The notes beneath the pieces are model-generated. The model was not told the DNA's origin, ran no database searches, and saw only the letters and a list, made by a program, of their open reading frames with translations. From Peptoniphilaceae bacterium (GTDB lineage: Bacteria; Bacillota; Clostridia; Tissierellales; Peptoniphilaceae): a stretch of 64,000 nucleotides of DNA. A program made the translations under genes and the position numbers. The stretch lies in NCBI GenBank assembly GCA_910589545.1, contig CAJUSY010000047.1:1-64000 (forward strand), given 5' to 3'. Shown piece by piece: positions 33,939 to 43,290 of the stretch (position 1 is the first letter of the stretch; each line of letters starts with the position of its first letter).

Positions 33939-36083
33939 ATGATAAAAAAATATGAATATGATTTATGCGGTAAAAAAATAGAAATTACAGTAGGTAAGGT
34001 TGCAGAACAAGCTAATGGAGCATGTCTGATTCAAGCTGGTGAAACTGTACTTCTAGTAACTGCTGTAGGATCAAAAGAGCCACGTGAAGGAGTTGATTTT
34101 TTCCCATTAACTTGCGATTTTGAAGAGAAGCTTTACTCTGTTGGAAAAATTCCCGGTGGCTTTATAAAACGCGAAGGCAGACCTAGTGAAAAAGCTACTT
34201 TAACTGCTAGATTAATTGATAGACCATTAAGACCATTATTTCCAGATGGATATCATAATGACGTTCAAGTTATCGCTACTGCACTTTCTGTTGACCAAGA
34301 TAATACTCCAGATATTTTAGCTATGATAGGGTCATCTATAGCATTGAGTATTTCCGATATTCCATTTTTGGGACCTACTGGTTCTGTAGCTGTGGGAATG
34401 ATTAATGGTGAATTTATAATTAATCCTACACAAGAGCAACGAGATAAATCAGATCTTGAATTAACTGTAGCCGGCACTAAAGATGCTATCATGATGGTTG
34501 AAGCTGGATGTAATAATATTACAGAACAACAAGTATTAAAGGCTATACTTAGAGCTCATGAAGAAATTAAGAAAATTTGTGAATTTATTGAATCAATTCA
34601 AAAAGAATGTGGAAAACCAAAACAAGAATTTATTCAACCAGAAAAAAATATAGAATTAGAAAATGAAGTTAAATCATTCTGTATTGATGATTTAAAGAAA
34701 ATTACAGTCAATGAAGACAAACTAGATAGAGAAGATCATATTAATGGACTAAAAAAAGATGTTGTAGATCATTTTACAGAAAATTATGATGAAAATATAG
34801 CTTCGAAAGTTTCAACTATTTACGACGATTTAGAAAAGTCTGAGGTTAGACGTCTAATATTAGAAGACCATATCAGACCTGATAATAGAAAACTAGATCA
34901 AATAAGAGACATAACTTGTGATGTTGATATACTCCCTAGACCTCATGGTTCTGGTTTGTTTAAAAGAGGACAAACTCAAGTTTTATCTGTAACAACTTTA
35001 GGAACTCCATCTGACGCGCAAGTACTAGATGGATTAATTGAACAAGAAGATAAAAGATATATGCATCAATACAATTTCCCGCCATATTCTGTAGGAGATG
35101 CAAGACCTTTGAGAAGCCCAGGTAGACGTGAAATAGGGCATGGTGCTTTAGCCGAAAGAGCTTTATTACCTGTAATTCCTTCAGAGGAAGAGTTCCCATA
35201 TACAATTAGAGTGGTTTCTGAAGTTTTAAGTTCTAATGGATCTAGCTCCCAAGCTTCAGTTTGTGGATCAACTCTTAGCTTATTAGACGCTGGCGTACCA
35301 ATCAAAGAACCTGTTGCAGGTATTGCCATGGGATTGATTAAGGAAGATGATAATGTTGTAATTCTCTCTGATATTCAAGGTTTAGAAGATCACTTAGGAG
35401 ATATGGATTTTAAAGTTGCAGGTACAAAAGATGGTATAACTGCATTACAAATGGATATTAAAATTACTGGAATTTCTGAAGAAATATTAACTGAAGCTCT
35501 AGAAAGAGCTAGAGTTGGTAGACTTCATATATTATCATTAATGAACGAATGTATAAGTGAACCAAATAAAGAAATTTCAAAGTATGCTCCTAGAATTATG
35601 GTAATTAATATTGCACCTGAAAAAGTAAGAGAAGTTATTGGACCAGGTGGAAAAGTAATAAACAAAATAATTGATGAGACTGGCGTGAAAATTGATACCG
35701 AAGATGATGGTAAAATTACAGTAGCTGGTGAAAACACTGAAAGTGCTCAAAGAGCCATAGATATGATTAAAGAAATAGTTAGAGAACCTGAAGTCGGCGA
35801 AAAATATTTAGGAAGAGTTACTAAGATTATGAATTTTGGTGCTTTTGTTGAAATATTACCTGGAAAAGAAGGTCTTCTTCACATATCTAATATAGCACAT
35901 GAAAGAACTAATAAAGTTGAAGATGTTTTAAAAGAAAACGATGAAATAATGGTAAAACTTATGGATATTGATGAACAAGGGAAGATGACACTGTCCAGAA
36001 AAGCTCTTTTACCAAAACCAGAAAGAAAAGAAAAGAAGAATTTTGATAAAAAATCTGAAGATAAAAATATAGAAGATAAATAA
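33939..36083 (+). CDS. pnp: Polyribonucleotide nucleotidyltransferase (PNPase)
   Basis: PNPase degrades RNA 3'-5' by phosphorolysis as a trimer. The 714 residues carry two RNase PH cores (first ~1-230 with EGVDFFPLTCDFEEK and RPSEKATLTARLIDRP; second ~300-540 with RPHGSGLFKRGQTQ, SNGSSSQASVCGSTL), a helical linker, a KH domain with IGPGGKVINKI and an S1 domain with GRVTKIMNFGAFVEI. ATAAGGAG precedes the start. A terminator follows the stop. Confidence 0.97.
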   Translation: MIKKYEYDLCGKKIEITVGKVAEQANGACLIQAGETVLLVTAVGSKEPREGVDFFPLTCDFEEKLYSVGKIPGGFIKREGRPSEKATLTARLIDRPLRPLFPDGYHNDVQVIATALSVDQDNTPDILAMIGSSIALSISDIPFLGPTGSVAVGMINGEFIINPTQEQRDKSDLELTVAGTKDAIMMVEAGCNNITEQQVLKAILRAHEEIKKICEFIESIQKECGKPKQEFIQPEKNIELENEVKSFCIDDLKKITVNEDKLDREDHINGLKKDVVDHFTENYDENIASKVSTIYDDLEKSEVRRLILEDHIRPDNRKLDQIRDITCDVDILPRPHGSGLFKRGQTQVLSVTTLGTPSDAQVLDGLIEQEDKRYMHQYNFPPYSVGDARPLRSPGRREIGHGALAERALLPVIPSEEEFPYTIRVVSEVLSSNGSSSQASVCGSTLSLLDAGVPIKEPVAGIAMGLIKEDDNVVILSDIQGLEDHLGDMDFKVAGTKDGITALQMDIKITGISEEILTEALERARVGRLHILSLMNECISEPNKEISKYAPRIMVINIAPEKVREVIGPGGKVINKIIDETGVKIDTEDDGKITVAGENTESAQRAIDMIKEIVREPEVGEKYLGRVTKIMNFGAFVEILPGKEGLLHISNIAHERTNKVEDVLKENDEIMVKLMDIDEQGKMTLSRKALLPKPERKEKKNFDKKSEDKNIEDK

Positions 36084-36086
36084 TTA

Positions 36087-36120
36087 ATAGTTGAGTAATA
36101 TATTACTCAACTATATTTTT
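36087..36120 (+). terminator. Intrinsic terminator after pnp
   Basis: A 13-bp perfect stem ATAGTTGAGTAAT/ATTACTCAACTAT, followed by ATTTTT. Confidence 0.85.
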
Positions 36121-36133
36121 GAAAGGGGACATT

Positions 36134-36565
36134 ATGAAAGTTAAAATAATTAATAAATCTAATAACCCTCTACCAAAATATTCGACAATTGGGTCTAGTG
36201 GTATGGATTTGAGAGCTTATACTGAAAATGATATAACTTTAAAACCACTTGAAAGAACTCTTGTACCTACTGGAATATATATTGCAATTCCAGAAGGTTA
36301 TGAGGTTCAAATCAGACCAAGAAGTGGTTTGAGTATTAAACATGGAATAACTCTGATAAATTGTGTTGGTACTATAGACAGTGATTACAGAGGAGAATTA
36401 AAAATTCCTGTAGTCAATTTATCGAATGAGGAATATACAATTTCTTCTGGAGATAGAATTTGTCAAATGATACTTCAAAAATACGAAAATATTTTATTTG
36501 AGGAAGTTGAAGTACTAGATGAAACAGATAGAAATGATGGCGGATTTGGCCATACAGGCTACTAA
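36134..36565 (+). CDS. dut: dUTP diphosphatase
   Basis: The trimeric dUTPase removes dUTP and supplies dUMP for thymidylate. All five motifs appear in 143 residues: GSSGMDLRA, RPRSGLSIKHG, GTIDSDYRGEL with the catalytic Asp and Tyr, RICQMIL and the C-terminal flap DRNDGGFGHTGY. I start at ATG 36134, five bases after GAAAGGGG; a TTG 15 bases earlier lies in the pnp terminator tail. Two bases separate it from ftsK. Confidence 0.96.
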   Translation: MKVKIINKSNNPLPKYSTIGSSGMDLRAYTENDITLKPLERTLVPTGIYIAIPEGYEVQIRPRSGLSIKHGITLINCVGTIDSDYRGELKIPVVNLSNEEYTISSGDRICQMILQKYENILFEEVEVLDETDRNDGGFGHTGY

Positions 36566-36567
36566 TT

Positions 36568-38790
36568 ATGGCTAGAAATACTAAATCACGAAACAAAACT
36601 CAATCAAAATCTAATAGCAAAAAAAAATCCAATTCTTCGACGAAATTAATAATTATATTAGTGTTAATTATTTCACTTATTTTTATGGCTAGTAGTAGAG
36701 TTGGTGTTTTGGGAATTATTGTAAAAAATATATACTTTAATACTTTTGGCATCTTTTCATACGTTTTTATATCATTAGGTATACTGTATACTATATCGAC
36801 GATATCTGATATAAACCATGGAAATAAACTAAGAAAAATTACTTATATATTGGCTGTTTCTTCAATTTTCGTAATGAGTTTAATTAATATATCAAACTAT
36901 CCAAATCTTAATATTAATCAAAGGATTGATTTGAATTTAAATTTAGCAAATGACTACAGTGGTATTGGAGTAATTGGAGCTATTATAGCATCAATATTAA
37001 ATATCGCTATAGGCTACATAGGTTTATATGTTGCACTTGTTTTTTGTTCTTTGTTTTTTATATCTGCAATAATGAATTTAACTTTAAAAGAGTTATTTCA
37101 AAAATTTTTTGCTTTTGTTAAAAAGACATTTATAGATATAAAAACTAAAATTGAACAAAACAAACAAAATAAAAACATCGAAAAATCGCGTGAGATTAAG
37201 CAAAATAAACCTATAAAAGAAAGAATTTCTAAAAATCCTATTAAAGAAAAGTCTGATTTAAATAAATCTACAGAATATGAACCTCCAAAACCAAAACTCA
37301 ACGATTATAAGTCTAATGAAAAAGAATCTGGAGAACAACTATCTGTTATAGACTTTGGTGAATTCTCTGGACAAAGTAATTATACTTTTCCTCCATTAGA
37401 GCTTTTGAAAAATGCGGAATATGCTGAGGATAATGATGATTCTGTATTACAGAAAGCAAAAATGATTGAAGAAACTTTAAAAAACTTTTCAATAGATGCG
37501 ACTGTTGTTCAGATTGATAGAGGTCCTACTGTTACTTGCTACGAATTAGAGCCTAAAGCAGGCGTCAAAGTTTCAAGGATAGTTAATCTGGCAGATGACT
37601 TATCACTTTCATTGGCTACTAGTGGAATTAGAATACAAGCTCCTATTCCCGGTAAATCAGTAGTTGGAATTGAAGTAGAAAATGATGTTAAAAATTCTGT
37701 AATGTTAAAAGAGATTTTAATGTCTGATAATTTTGTTAAAGAAAAATCGTTGATGCCAATAGCTTTAGGAAAAGATATTTCTGGGAAATGTATTGTAACT
37801 TCCGTTGATAAGATGCCACATCTACTTATAGCAGGAGCTACTGGTAGTGGTAAATCTGTTTGCATAAATACAATAATAATGAGTATTTTGTATAAGTCAA
37901 ATCCAGATGATGTAAAACTTATATTGATTGATCCAAAAGTTGTCGAATTGAGTATATACAATAATATTCCACATCTTGCTATACCGGTTGTTACAGATCC
38001 AAAAAAGGCAAGTGCTGCTTTGAACTGGGCTGTAAGGGAAATGGAAAGAAGATACCAAATATTTTCAGAAAATCACGTTCGAGATATCAAAGCTTATAAT
38101 AAGAAAAATAAAAATGATGAACTTGAAAAACTACCATATATTGTTATTATTATAGATGAGTTAAGTGATTTGATGATGGTCTCAGCAAATGATGTTGAAG
38201 ACGCTATTTGCAGACTAGCTCAAATGGCAAGAGCGTGTGGTATCCATCTAATTATTGCTACTCAAAGACCAACAGTGGATGTAATTACTGGTACAATAAA
38301 AGCAAATGTACCGTCTAGAATTTCTTTTGCTGTTAGTAGCCAAATCGATTCTAGAACTATTCTAGATCAATCTGGTGCAGAAAAGCTTATAGGAAGAGGC
38401 GATATGTTATTTTTCCCATCATCAATGGCAAAACCTAGTAGGGTTCAAGGAGCTTTTATTTCTGATGAAGAAGTCGATAATGTAGTTAAATTCTTAATAA
38501 ATAAAAATGAAACTAATTATAAAGAAGAAATCATAGAAGACATAGATAAATCAGACAGTATTGATCTTGAAGATGATGATACAGATATTTTATTTACAGA
38601 TGCTGTTGAAATTATTTTGAATGAAGATTCTGCATCTATTTCGCTATTACAAAGAAAATTAAAAATAGGATATGCTAGGGCTGGAAGAATTATAGATCAA
38701 ATGGAAGAAAAAGGTATTGTTGGTCCTAGTGAGGGAAGCAAGCCTAGAAAAATTTTAATACCTAAAGATTATTTAGAAAGACGTGATTGA
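36568..38790 (+). CDS. ftsK: DNA translocase FtsK/SpoIIIE
   Basis: This septal DNA pump clears chromosome ends from the closing septum. The 740-residue protein has a basic N-terminus, four membrane helices (~25-180), a charged linker (~190-290), and the RecA-like motor with Walker A in GATGSGKSVC, Walker B in VIIIDELSDLMM and the arginine-rich GIHLIIATQRPTVDVITG stretch. The C-terminal gamma winged helix (~660-735, KLKIGYARAGRIIDQMEE) reads KOPS/SRS-type sequences. No clear Shine-Dalgarno precedes ATG 36568, which sits just after the dut stop. Without sporulation genes nearby, an FtsK-like role is more likely than SpoIIIE. Confidence 0.95.
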   Translation: MARNTKSRNKTQSKSNSKKKSNSSTKLIIILVLIISLIFMASSRVGVLGIIVKNIYFNTFGIFSYVFISLGILYTISTISDINHGNKLRKITYILAVSSIFVMSLINISNYPNLNINQRIDLNLNLANDYSGIGVIGAIIASILNIAIGYIGLYVALVFCSLFFISAIMNLTLKELFQKFFAFVKKTFIDIKTKIEQNKQNKNIEKSREIKQNKPIKERISKNPIKEKSDLNKSTEYEPPKPKLNDYKSNEKESGEQLSVIDFGEFSGQSNYTFPPLELLKNAEYAEDNDDSVLQKAKMIEETLKNFSIDATVVQIDRGPTVTCYELEPKAGVKVSRIVNLADDLSLSLATSGIRIQAPIPGKSVVGIEVENDVKNSVMLKEILMSDNFVKEKSLMPIALGKDISGKCIVTSVDKMPHLLIAGATGSGKSVCINTIIMSILYKSNPDDVKLILIDPKVVELSIYNNIPHLAIPVVTDPKKASAALNWAVREMERRYQIFSENHVRDIKAYNKKNKNDELEKLPYIVIIIDELSDLMMVSANDVEDAICRLAQMARACGIHLIIATQRPTVDVITGTIKANVPSRISFAVSSQIDSRTILDQSGAEKLIGRGDMLFFPSSMAKPSRVQGAFISDEEVDNVVKFLINKNETNYKEEIIEDIDKSDSIDLEDDDTDILFTDAVEIILNEDSASISLLQRKLKIGYARAGRIIDQMEEKGIVGPSEGSKPRKILIPKDYLERRD

Positions 38791-38791
38791 T

Positions 38792-39328
38792 ATGAATATT
38801 GCAAATAAGTTCACAACATTAAGAGTAATTTTAATACCATTTTTTGTAGCATCATTACTGATATTCAAAACAGACAATTATATACCTGCGTTAATATTTA
38901 TAATCTCTGCAATAACAGATTTTATTGATGGTCAACTCGCTAGAAGGAAAAATTTAGTTACTACATTTGGAAAGTTTATGGATCCATTAGCAGACAAAAT
39001 GTTGAGTTGCAGTGCATTAATTGTCCTAGTACAACTAGGAAAAGTTCCTGCATGGAGCGTGGTTATAGTTGTATTAAGAGAACTTACTATTAGCGGTTTC
39101 AGAATATTAGCTGCATCTAATGGAGTTACATTAGCAGCAAGTTATTGGGGAAAATCAAAAACTATGACACAATTTATCGCTATTGTTTTAATTTTGATTA
39201 ATACTGGGGATAAATTAGGGTTTGCTTTAGATATGTACCTATATTATATATCAATTGTATTAACTGTAATCAGCTTATGTGATTATATTTTTAAGAATGT
39301 TAATGTATTAGATTTAAAAAATATATAA
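38792..39328 (+). CDS. pgsA: CDP-diacylglycerol-glycerol-3-phosphate 3-phosphatidyltransferase
   Basis: PgsA forms phosphatidylglycerol phosphate, the committed step to phosphatidylglycerol and cardiolipin. The 178-residue membrane protein has about six helices and the CDP-alcohol phosphatidyltransferase motif D-G-x2-A-R-x8-G-x3-D-x3-D, read as DGQLARR then GKFMDPLAD. ATG 38792 is one base after the ftsK stop; an upstream TTG lies inside ftsK. The pgsA-recA neighbourhood is conserved, but cinA, usual between them, is absent. Confidence 0.94.
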   Translation: MNIANKFTTLRVILIPFFVASLLIFKTDNYIPALIFIISAITDFIDGQLARRKNLVTTFGKFMDPLADKMLSCSALIVLVQLGKVPAWSVVIVVLRELTISGFRILAASNGVTLAASYWGKSKTMTQFIAIVLILINTGDKLGFALDMYLYYISIVLTVISLCDYIFKNVNVLDLKNI

Positions 39329-39343
39329 TTATTTTTTGGTTTG

Positions 39344-39372
39344 TGGTATAATAAACACAAGAACTTATGTTC
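39344..39372 (+). promoter_or_regulatory. recA promoter with LexA box
   Basis: An extended -10 TGGTATAAT (39344-39352) has no good -35. Ten bases later comes AGAACTTATGTTCT, a perfect palindrome that fits the Firmicute LexA (Cheo) box GAAC-N4-GTTC at 39361-39372. The box would cover the transcription start. Confidence 0.85.
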
Positions 39373-39395
39373 TGTTTAATTTTTAGGAGGTAGTC

Positions 39396-40487
39396 ATGGA
39401 TTTTGCTAATGGATCTGAAAAAGATCAAGCTTTAAGAGAAGCTTTTGCAAGCATTGAAAAACAATTTGGAAAAGGCTCTATAATGAAACTCGGAGATCAT
39501 GTTCAAAAAGATATCGAAGCTATTCCTACTGGAGCTATAAATTTGGATGTTGCTTTAGGAATAGGTGGCTTACCAAGAGGTAGAGTTATTGAGATTTATG
39601 GACCTGAATCTTCTGGTAAAACAACTTTGGCACTCCATGTAGTTGCTGAAGCACAAAAGATGGGTGGTACTGCAGCTTTTATCGATGCTGAACACGCATT
39701 AGACGCAATTTATGCTAAAAACTTAGGTGTAGATACAGACAATCTTATCATTTCACAACCAGATACAGGTGAACAAGCTTTAGGAATATGTGATTCTCTT
39801 GTAAGAAGTTCTGCTGTAGATATTATTATCATTGACTCTGTTGCAGCACTAGTTCCAAGAGCTGAAATAGAAGGAAATATGGGAGACAGCCATGTTGGTC
39901 TACAAGCAAGACTAATGTCTCAAGCTTTACGTAAATTAACAGGTGTTATTTCCAAGAGCAATTGTACAGTTATTTTCATTAACCAACTTAGAGAAAAAGT
40001 TGGAATAATGTTTGGTAATCCAGAAGTTACAACGGGTGGTAGAGCTTTAAAATTCTATTCTTCAGTTAGAATTGAAATTAGAAGAGGAGAAGCTATTAGA
40101 AAAGGTGACGATATTGTTGGAAATCGTACTAAAGTTAAAATCGTCAAAAACAAAGTAGCACCTCCATTTAAACAAGTAGAATTCGACATTATGTACGGGG
40201 AAGGTATTTCTAAAATAGGTACAATATTAGACTTAGCCACTGACTGCAAAGTTGTAAAAAAAGCAGGTGCTTGGTACAGTTATGAAGATGAAAAATTAGG
40301 TCAAGGTAGAGAAAACTCTAAAGTATTTTTAGAAGAAAATCCAAAAATACTAGAAGAAATTATCGATAAAACTTATGAATTTTATGGATTAAGATCAAAA
40401 GAGGATTCAGAGGCTATTAAAACAGAAAATAACGATGATATAAAAGACGAATCAAATAACGAAATAAGTGAGGATGAATTAGACTAG
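39396..40487 (+). CDS. recA: Recombinase RecA
   Basis: RecA forms filaments on ssDNA, drives strand exchange and triggers LexA self-cleavage. The 363 residues hold Walker A GPESSGKT (69-76), Walker B in VDIIIIDSVAALVP, loop L1 EGNMGDSHVGLQAR, and loop L2 around INQLREKVGIMFGNPEVTTGG. The C-terminal tail is acidic, as in other RecAs. AGGAGG lies six bases upstream, and the promoter carries a LexA box. A stem-loop overlaps the stop, and a nuclease/ATPase cassette follows. Confidence 0.98.
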   Translation: MDFANGSEKDQALREAFASIEKQFGKGSIMKLGDHVQKDIEAIPTGAINLDVALGIGGLPRGRVIEIYGPESSGKTTLALHVVAEAQKMGGTAAFIDAEHALDAIYAKNLGVDTDNLIISQPDTGEQALGICDSLVRSSAVDIIIIDSVAALVPRAEIEGNMGDSHVGLQARLMSQALRKLTGVISKSNCTVIFINQLREKVGIMFGNPEVTTGGRALKFYSSVRIEIRRGEAIRKGDDIVGNRTKVKIVKNKVAPPFKQVEFDIMYGEGISKIGTILDLATDCKVVKKAGAWYSYEDEKLGQGRENSKVFLEENPKILEEIIDKTYEFYGLRSKEDSEAIKTENNDDIKDESNNEISEDELD

Positions 40488-40512
40488 GGCAAGTATTACT
40501 TGCCCATTATTT
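40487..40512 (+). terminator. Stem-loop after recA
   Basis: GGGCAAGT/ACTTGCCC with an ATT loop, followed by ATTATTTC. It overlaps the last base of recA. The poor T-run may allow SOS-induced read-through into the nuclease cassette. Confidence 0.6.
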
Positions 40513-40517
40513 CTATT

Positions 40518-41468
40518 ATGAAGATATTATTTTTTACAGATACACATATAAAATCTAGAAATCCTAGATCTAGAATAGATGATTATGAAGATTCTATTTA
40601 TAAAAAAATTGAAGAAATAAGGGAAATATCAATAGAAGAAAATGTTGACATGATACTTCACGGTGGAGATTTGTTTGATAAAGCAGATGTTGGAATAAAA
40701 ACAGCGTCTAAATTTGGTAAATTATTTCAAACTTTTCCGAAGAAAATTCATATAATAAGTGGGAATCATGATATATATGGTTATAATCCAAACTCTATAG
40801 ATAGAGCTATGATGGGACTATACAATTCATTAGATGTATTGGAACTAATTGAAGAAGATAAGCCTAAGATAATTGAAAAAGATGGTTTGAGAGTTCAAAT
40901 CTCTGGCCAACCATATACTCATGATATTGATTCATCTGATAAATTCCATTATTATCCGAAAAGATTGGATAATATAGACTATCATATACTAATAATACAC
41001 AGTTTTTTATTGTATAAGAAATTTATTGAACAAATTGAGTATACTTTAATCGATCAAATTATGGATACTGATTGTGATATTGTTTTAAGTGGTCACTATC
41101 ATACTGGATTTAAGACTGTAAAGGTCAATGAAAAGTATTTCGCAAATCCAGGAAGTATTGCTAGAATGACTAATACTGAATCAGAAAGAAAAAGAAGACC
41201 TAAGGTCTTGATAATCGAACTTACAAAAGATGATATCAAAATTGAAGAAATTTATCTAAAAAGTGCTAAAAAAAGTAGTGAAATTTTTTCTAATGATAAA
41301 TTAAACCCGTATTCTATTAAAAACAAAAGCCTACTGGATATAAAAGAAAGACTTTCAAAGTTATCAAGCAATCCGATTATAGACATCAATAACAACTTAA
41401 AATCCATAGGAAGAGAAATGAAAATAGATGAAGAAATTATTGATGAAGCCATAAGGAGAATAGAATAA
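40518..41468 (+). CDS. Mre11/SbcD-like metallophosphoesterase
   Basis: The 316 residues carry the calcineurin-like phosphoesterase motifs of DNA nucleases: DTH (8-10), GGDLFD (49-54), GNHD (82-85), His161 in IIHSF, and GHYH (192-195). A helical C-terminus (~270-316) could bind the ATPase partner as in Mre11/SbcD. It is shorter than SbcD (~380-400). I start at ATG 40518; the in-frame TTG at 40500 lies in the recA hairpin, and neither has a Shine-Dalgarno. Its stop overlaps the ATPase gene, and together they resemble a phage-type Mre11-Rad50 complex. Confidence 0.85.
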   Translation: MKILFFTDTHIKSRNPRSRIDDYEDSIYKKIEEIREISIEENVDMILHGGDLFDKADVGIKTASKFGKLFQTFPKKIHIISGNHDIYGYNPNSIDRAMMGLYNSLDVLELIEEDKPKIIEKDGLRVQISGQPYTHDIDSSDKFHYYPKRLDNIDYHILIIHSFLLYKKFIEQIEYTLIDQIMDTDCDIVLSGHYHTGFKTVKVNEKYFANPGSIARMTNTESERKRRPKVLIIELTKDDIKIEEIYLKSAKKSSEIFSNDKLNPYSIKNKSLLDIKERLSKLSSNPIIDINNNLKSIGREMKIDEEIIDEAIRRIE

Positions 41469-43051
41469 TGTATATTACCGATATATATTTAACTAATTTT
41501 CAGTCATACGAACAAGGTCATTTTGAGCTTTCAGAAAAAGTAAACTTAATTACAGGTGCTTCTGATAGTGGAAAAACTGCCTTAATTAGAGCTCTATCAT
41601 GGGTCTTATTCAATGATTACACAACGGATTTATTAATCAGAAATGGATACAATAATGTTGAAGTCAAAATTGTATTTAACAACGGTAATTTTATTTTAAG
41701 AGGTAGAAAAGGTAATACTAATTATTACTACATTAAAAACAATCCTGATAGTGAAGATATTAAGAAATATGAAAACTTCGGTAGAGAAATACCATCAGAA
41801 ATTCAAAATGATTTTCTTTTTAAAAAAGTTAATCTCTTGAACGAGAAATACAATATTTTAATCGCTTCACAATTAGAAAATTCATTTTTACTGTCAGAAA
41901 CAGATTCTACGAAAGCAAATGCTATCGGGAAACTAGTAAATATTGATATACTAGACAATGCATCCAGAAATGTCTCAAGAGAAATAAAAAGCACAAAAGG
42001 AGAATTAAATTTTAAAAAAAGTTTTATCAACGAAAAAGAAGAATCTTTAAATAAATATAATTATTTAAATGAAGATAAAATAAAAATTGACAACCTAAGA
42101 GTTCTATACAATAATTTAGCCAAAAATTTTGAAAAATTAAATATATTGAAAACATTATCCATTAAACTTTCTGGATTAAATGTCAGGATTAAAAATGGCT
42201 ATAAATACTTAGATAAATACAAGGGACTAGATATTTGTTCAGAAACTTTGCAGAATACAGAAGATAATATTTCTTCCTTCTCAAAACTTAATCAATTATA
42301 TGAGTATTATCAGCAAATAATAAAAGGTATCAAATCTAGTAATGTAAAATTGAATAATTTAAGATATACGGATTTGATATCAGAAATTATTGATAGCATC
42401 GATAAAAATCTTACACTATTGAAGTTTTTAAAACCATTACATGAAAGATTTACTTATGTAAATAGTAGTTTTAAAAATTATGAAAGTAAATTAGAAAAAT
42501 TTAAACAAGTGCATAAATCCTATAATATCTTATTAAATACTCAAAATGATATCCAAATTTTAAATCAGTTATCTAATTTAAATGAAAATTACTATAGAAT
42601 TAACCAAGAAATAAGGGATAATAGTCAGGTATTAACAAGTATTAATACATCTAAAGTATCAGAATTAACAAATAGAATTTATAAAAACAAAGAAAAATAT
42701 ATACAGCTATATAAACTTAGCATTTCTTATCAAAAAGTTAATCATATGATTTTAGAAAAAAATGATAAATTAAATAAATTGAAGTCAATTAAAACTTTAC
42801 AAAATATAATATTCAATCTTTATAAAACTTCCGAATTATTAGCCAAACTTAAAATAATAAAAGCTACATTAGACGATAAAGAAAACATTTATCAACAGAA
42901 TACTAAAGTAATATCCAAATGTAATATTGTAATAGGTGACCTGATACAAAAATACAAAGAAAATCTCTACAAAGAAAAAATATGTCCATTTTGTCTAAGT
43001 GAAATAGATGAAGAGCATGTTACTCAAATAGTAAAGGAGTTAAGAAAATAA
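41468..43051 (+). CDS. Rad50/SbcC-like ATPase, N-terminal half (Walker A, coiled coil, CxxC hook)
   Basis: The 527 residues begin YITDIYLTNFQSYEQGHF, like Rad50/SbcC, with Walker A GASDSGKT (30-37). A Lys/Asn-rich coiled coil (~165-500) ends in CPFC (506-509), which looks like the zinc hook, and the protein stops 18 residues later. There is no ABC signature, Walker B or returning coiled-coil arm. Those are in the gene at 43277-43939. This is therefore half of a Rad50-type protein, complete in itself as a gene. It is translationally coupled to the nuclease upstream and the small coiled-coil gene downstream. Confidence 0.82.
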   Translation: MYITDIYLTNFQSYEQGHFELSEKVNLITGASDSGKTALIRALSWVLFNDYTTDLLIRNGYNNVEVKIVFNNGNFILRGRKGNTNYYYIKNNPDSEDIKKYENFGREIPSEIQNDFLFKKVNLLNEKYNILIASQLENSFLLSETDSTKANAIGKLVNIDILDNASRNVSREIKSTKGELNFKKSFINEKEESLNKYNYLNEDKIKIDNLRVLYNNLAKNFEKLNILKTLSIKLSGLNVRIKNGYKYLDKYKGLDICSETLQNTEDNISSFSKLNQLYEYYQQIIKGIKSSNVKLNNLRYTDLISEIIDSIDKNLTLLKFLKPLHERFTYVNSSFKNYESKLEKFKQVHKSYNILLNTQNDIQILNQLSNLNENYYRINQEIRDNSQVLTSINTSKVSELTNRIYKNKEKYIQLYKLSISYQKVNHMILEKNDKLNKLKSIKTLQNIIFNLYKTSELLAKLKIIKATLDDKENIYQQNTKVISKCNIVIGDLIQKYKENLYKEKICPFCLSEIDEEHVTQIVKELRK

Positions 43052-43290
43052 TGAATACTAATGAACGTTTTAACAACATAAAAGAAAGACTTGATAAAGC
43101 TAAAGAAGAAAAAAATAGAGCCGAAATTGCATTAGAGACTTTAGAGAAGCAAAAAGAAGATATACTTAATCAGTTGAAAGAATTAAATATAGATCCTGAA
43201 AATTTGGAATCAGAAATTACTAAACTTCAAAATCAAATCGAACAAGATTTACAAAAAGCTGAGGAGCTTCTTCCTGATGCAAAAAATTGA
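43051..43290 (+). CDS. Small coiled-coil protein between the two Rad50-like halves
   Basis: This 79-residue acidic protein is predicted to be almost wholly helical: a heptad-like first helix (~5-45), a break at IDPENLE, and a second helix (~50-75). It has no membrane segment or known motif. Its ATG overlaps the stop of the first ATPase gene, and its end overlaps the second. It may bridge the two coiled coils or act as a separate subunit. Function unknown. Confidence 0.75.
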   Translation: MNTNERFNNIKERLDKAKEEKNRAEIALETLEKQKEDILNQLKELNIDPENLESEITKLQNQIEQDLQKAEELLPDAKN

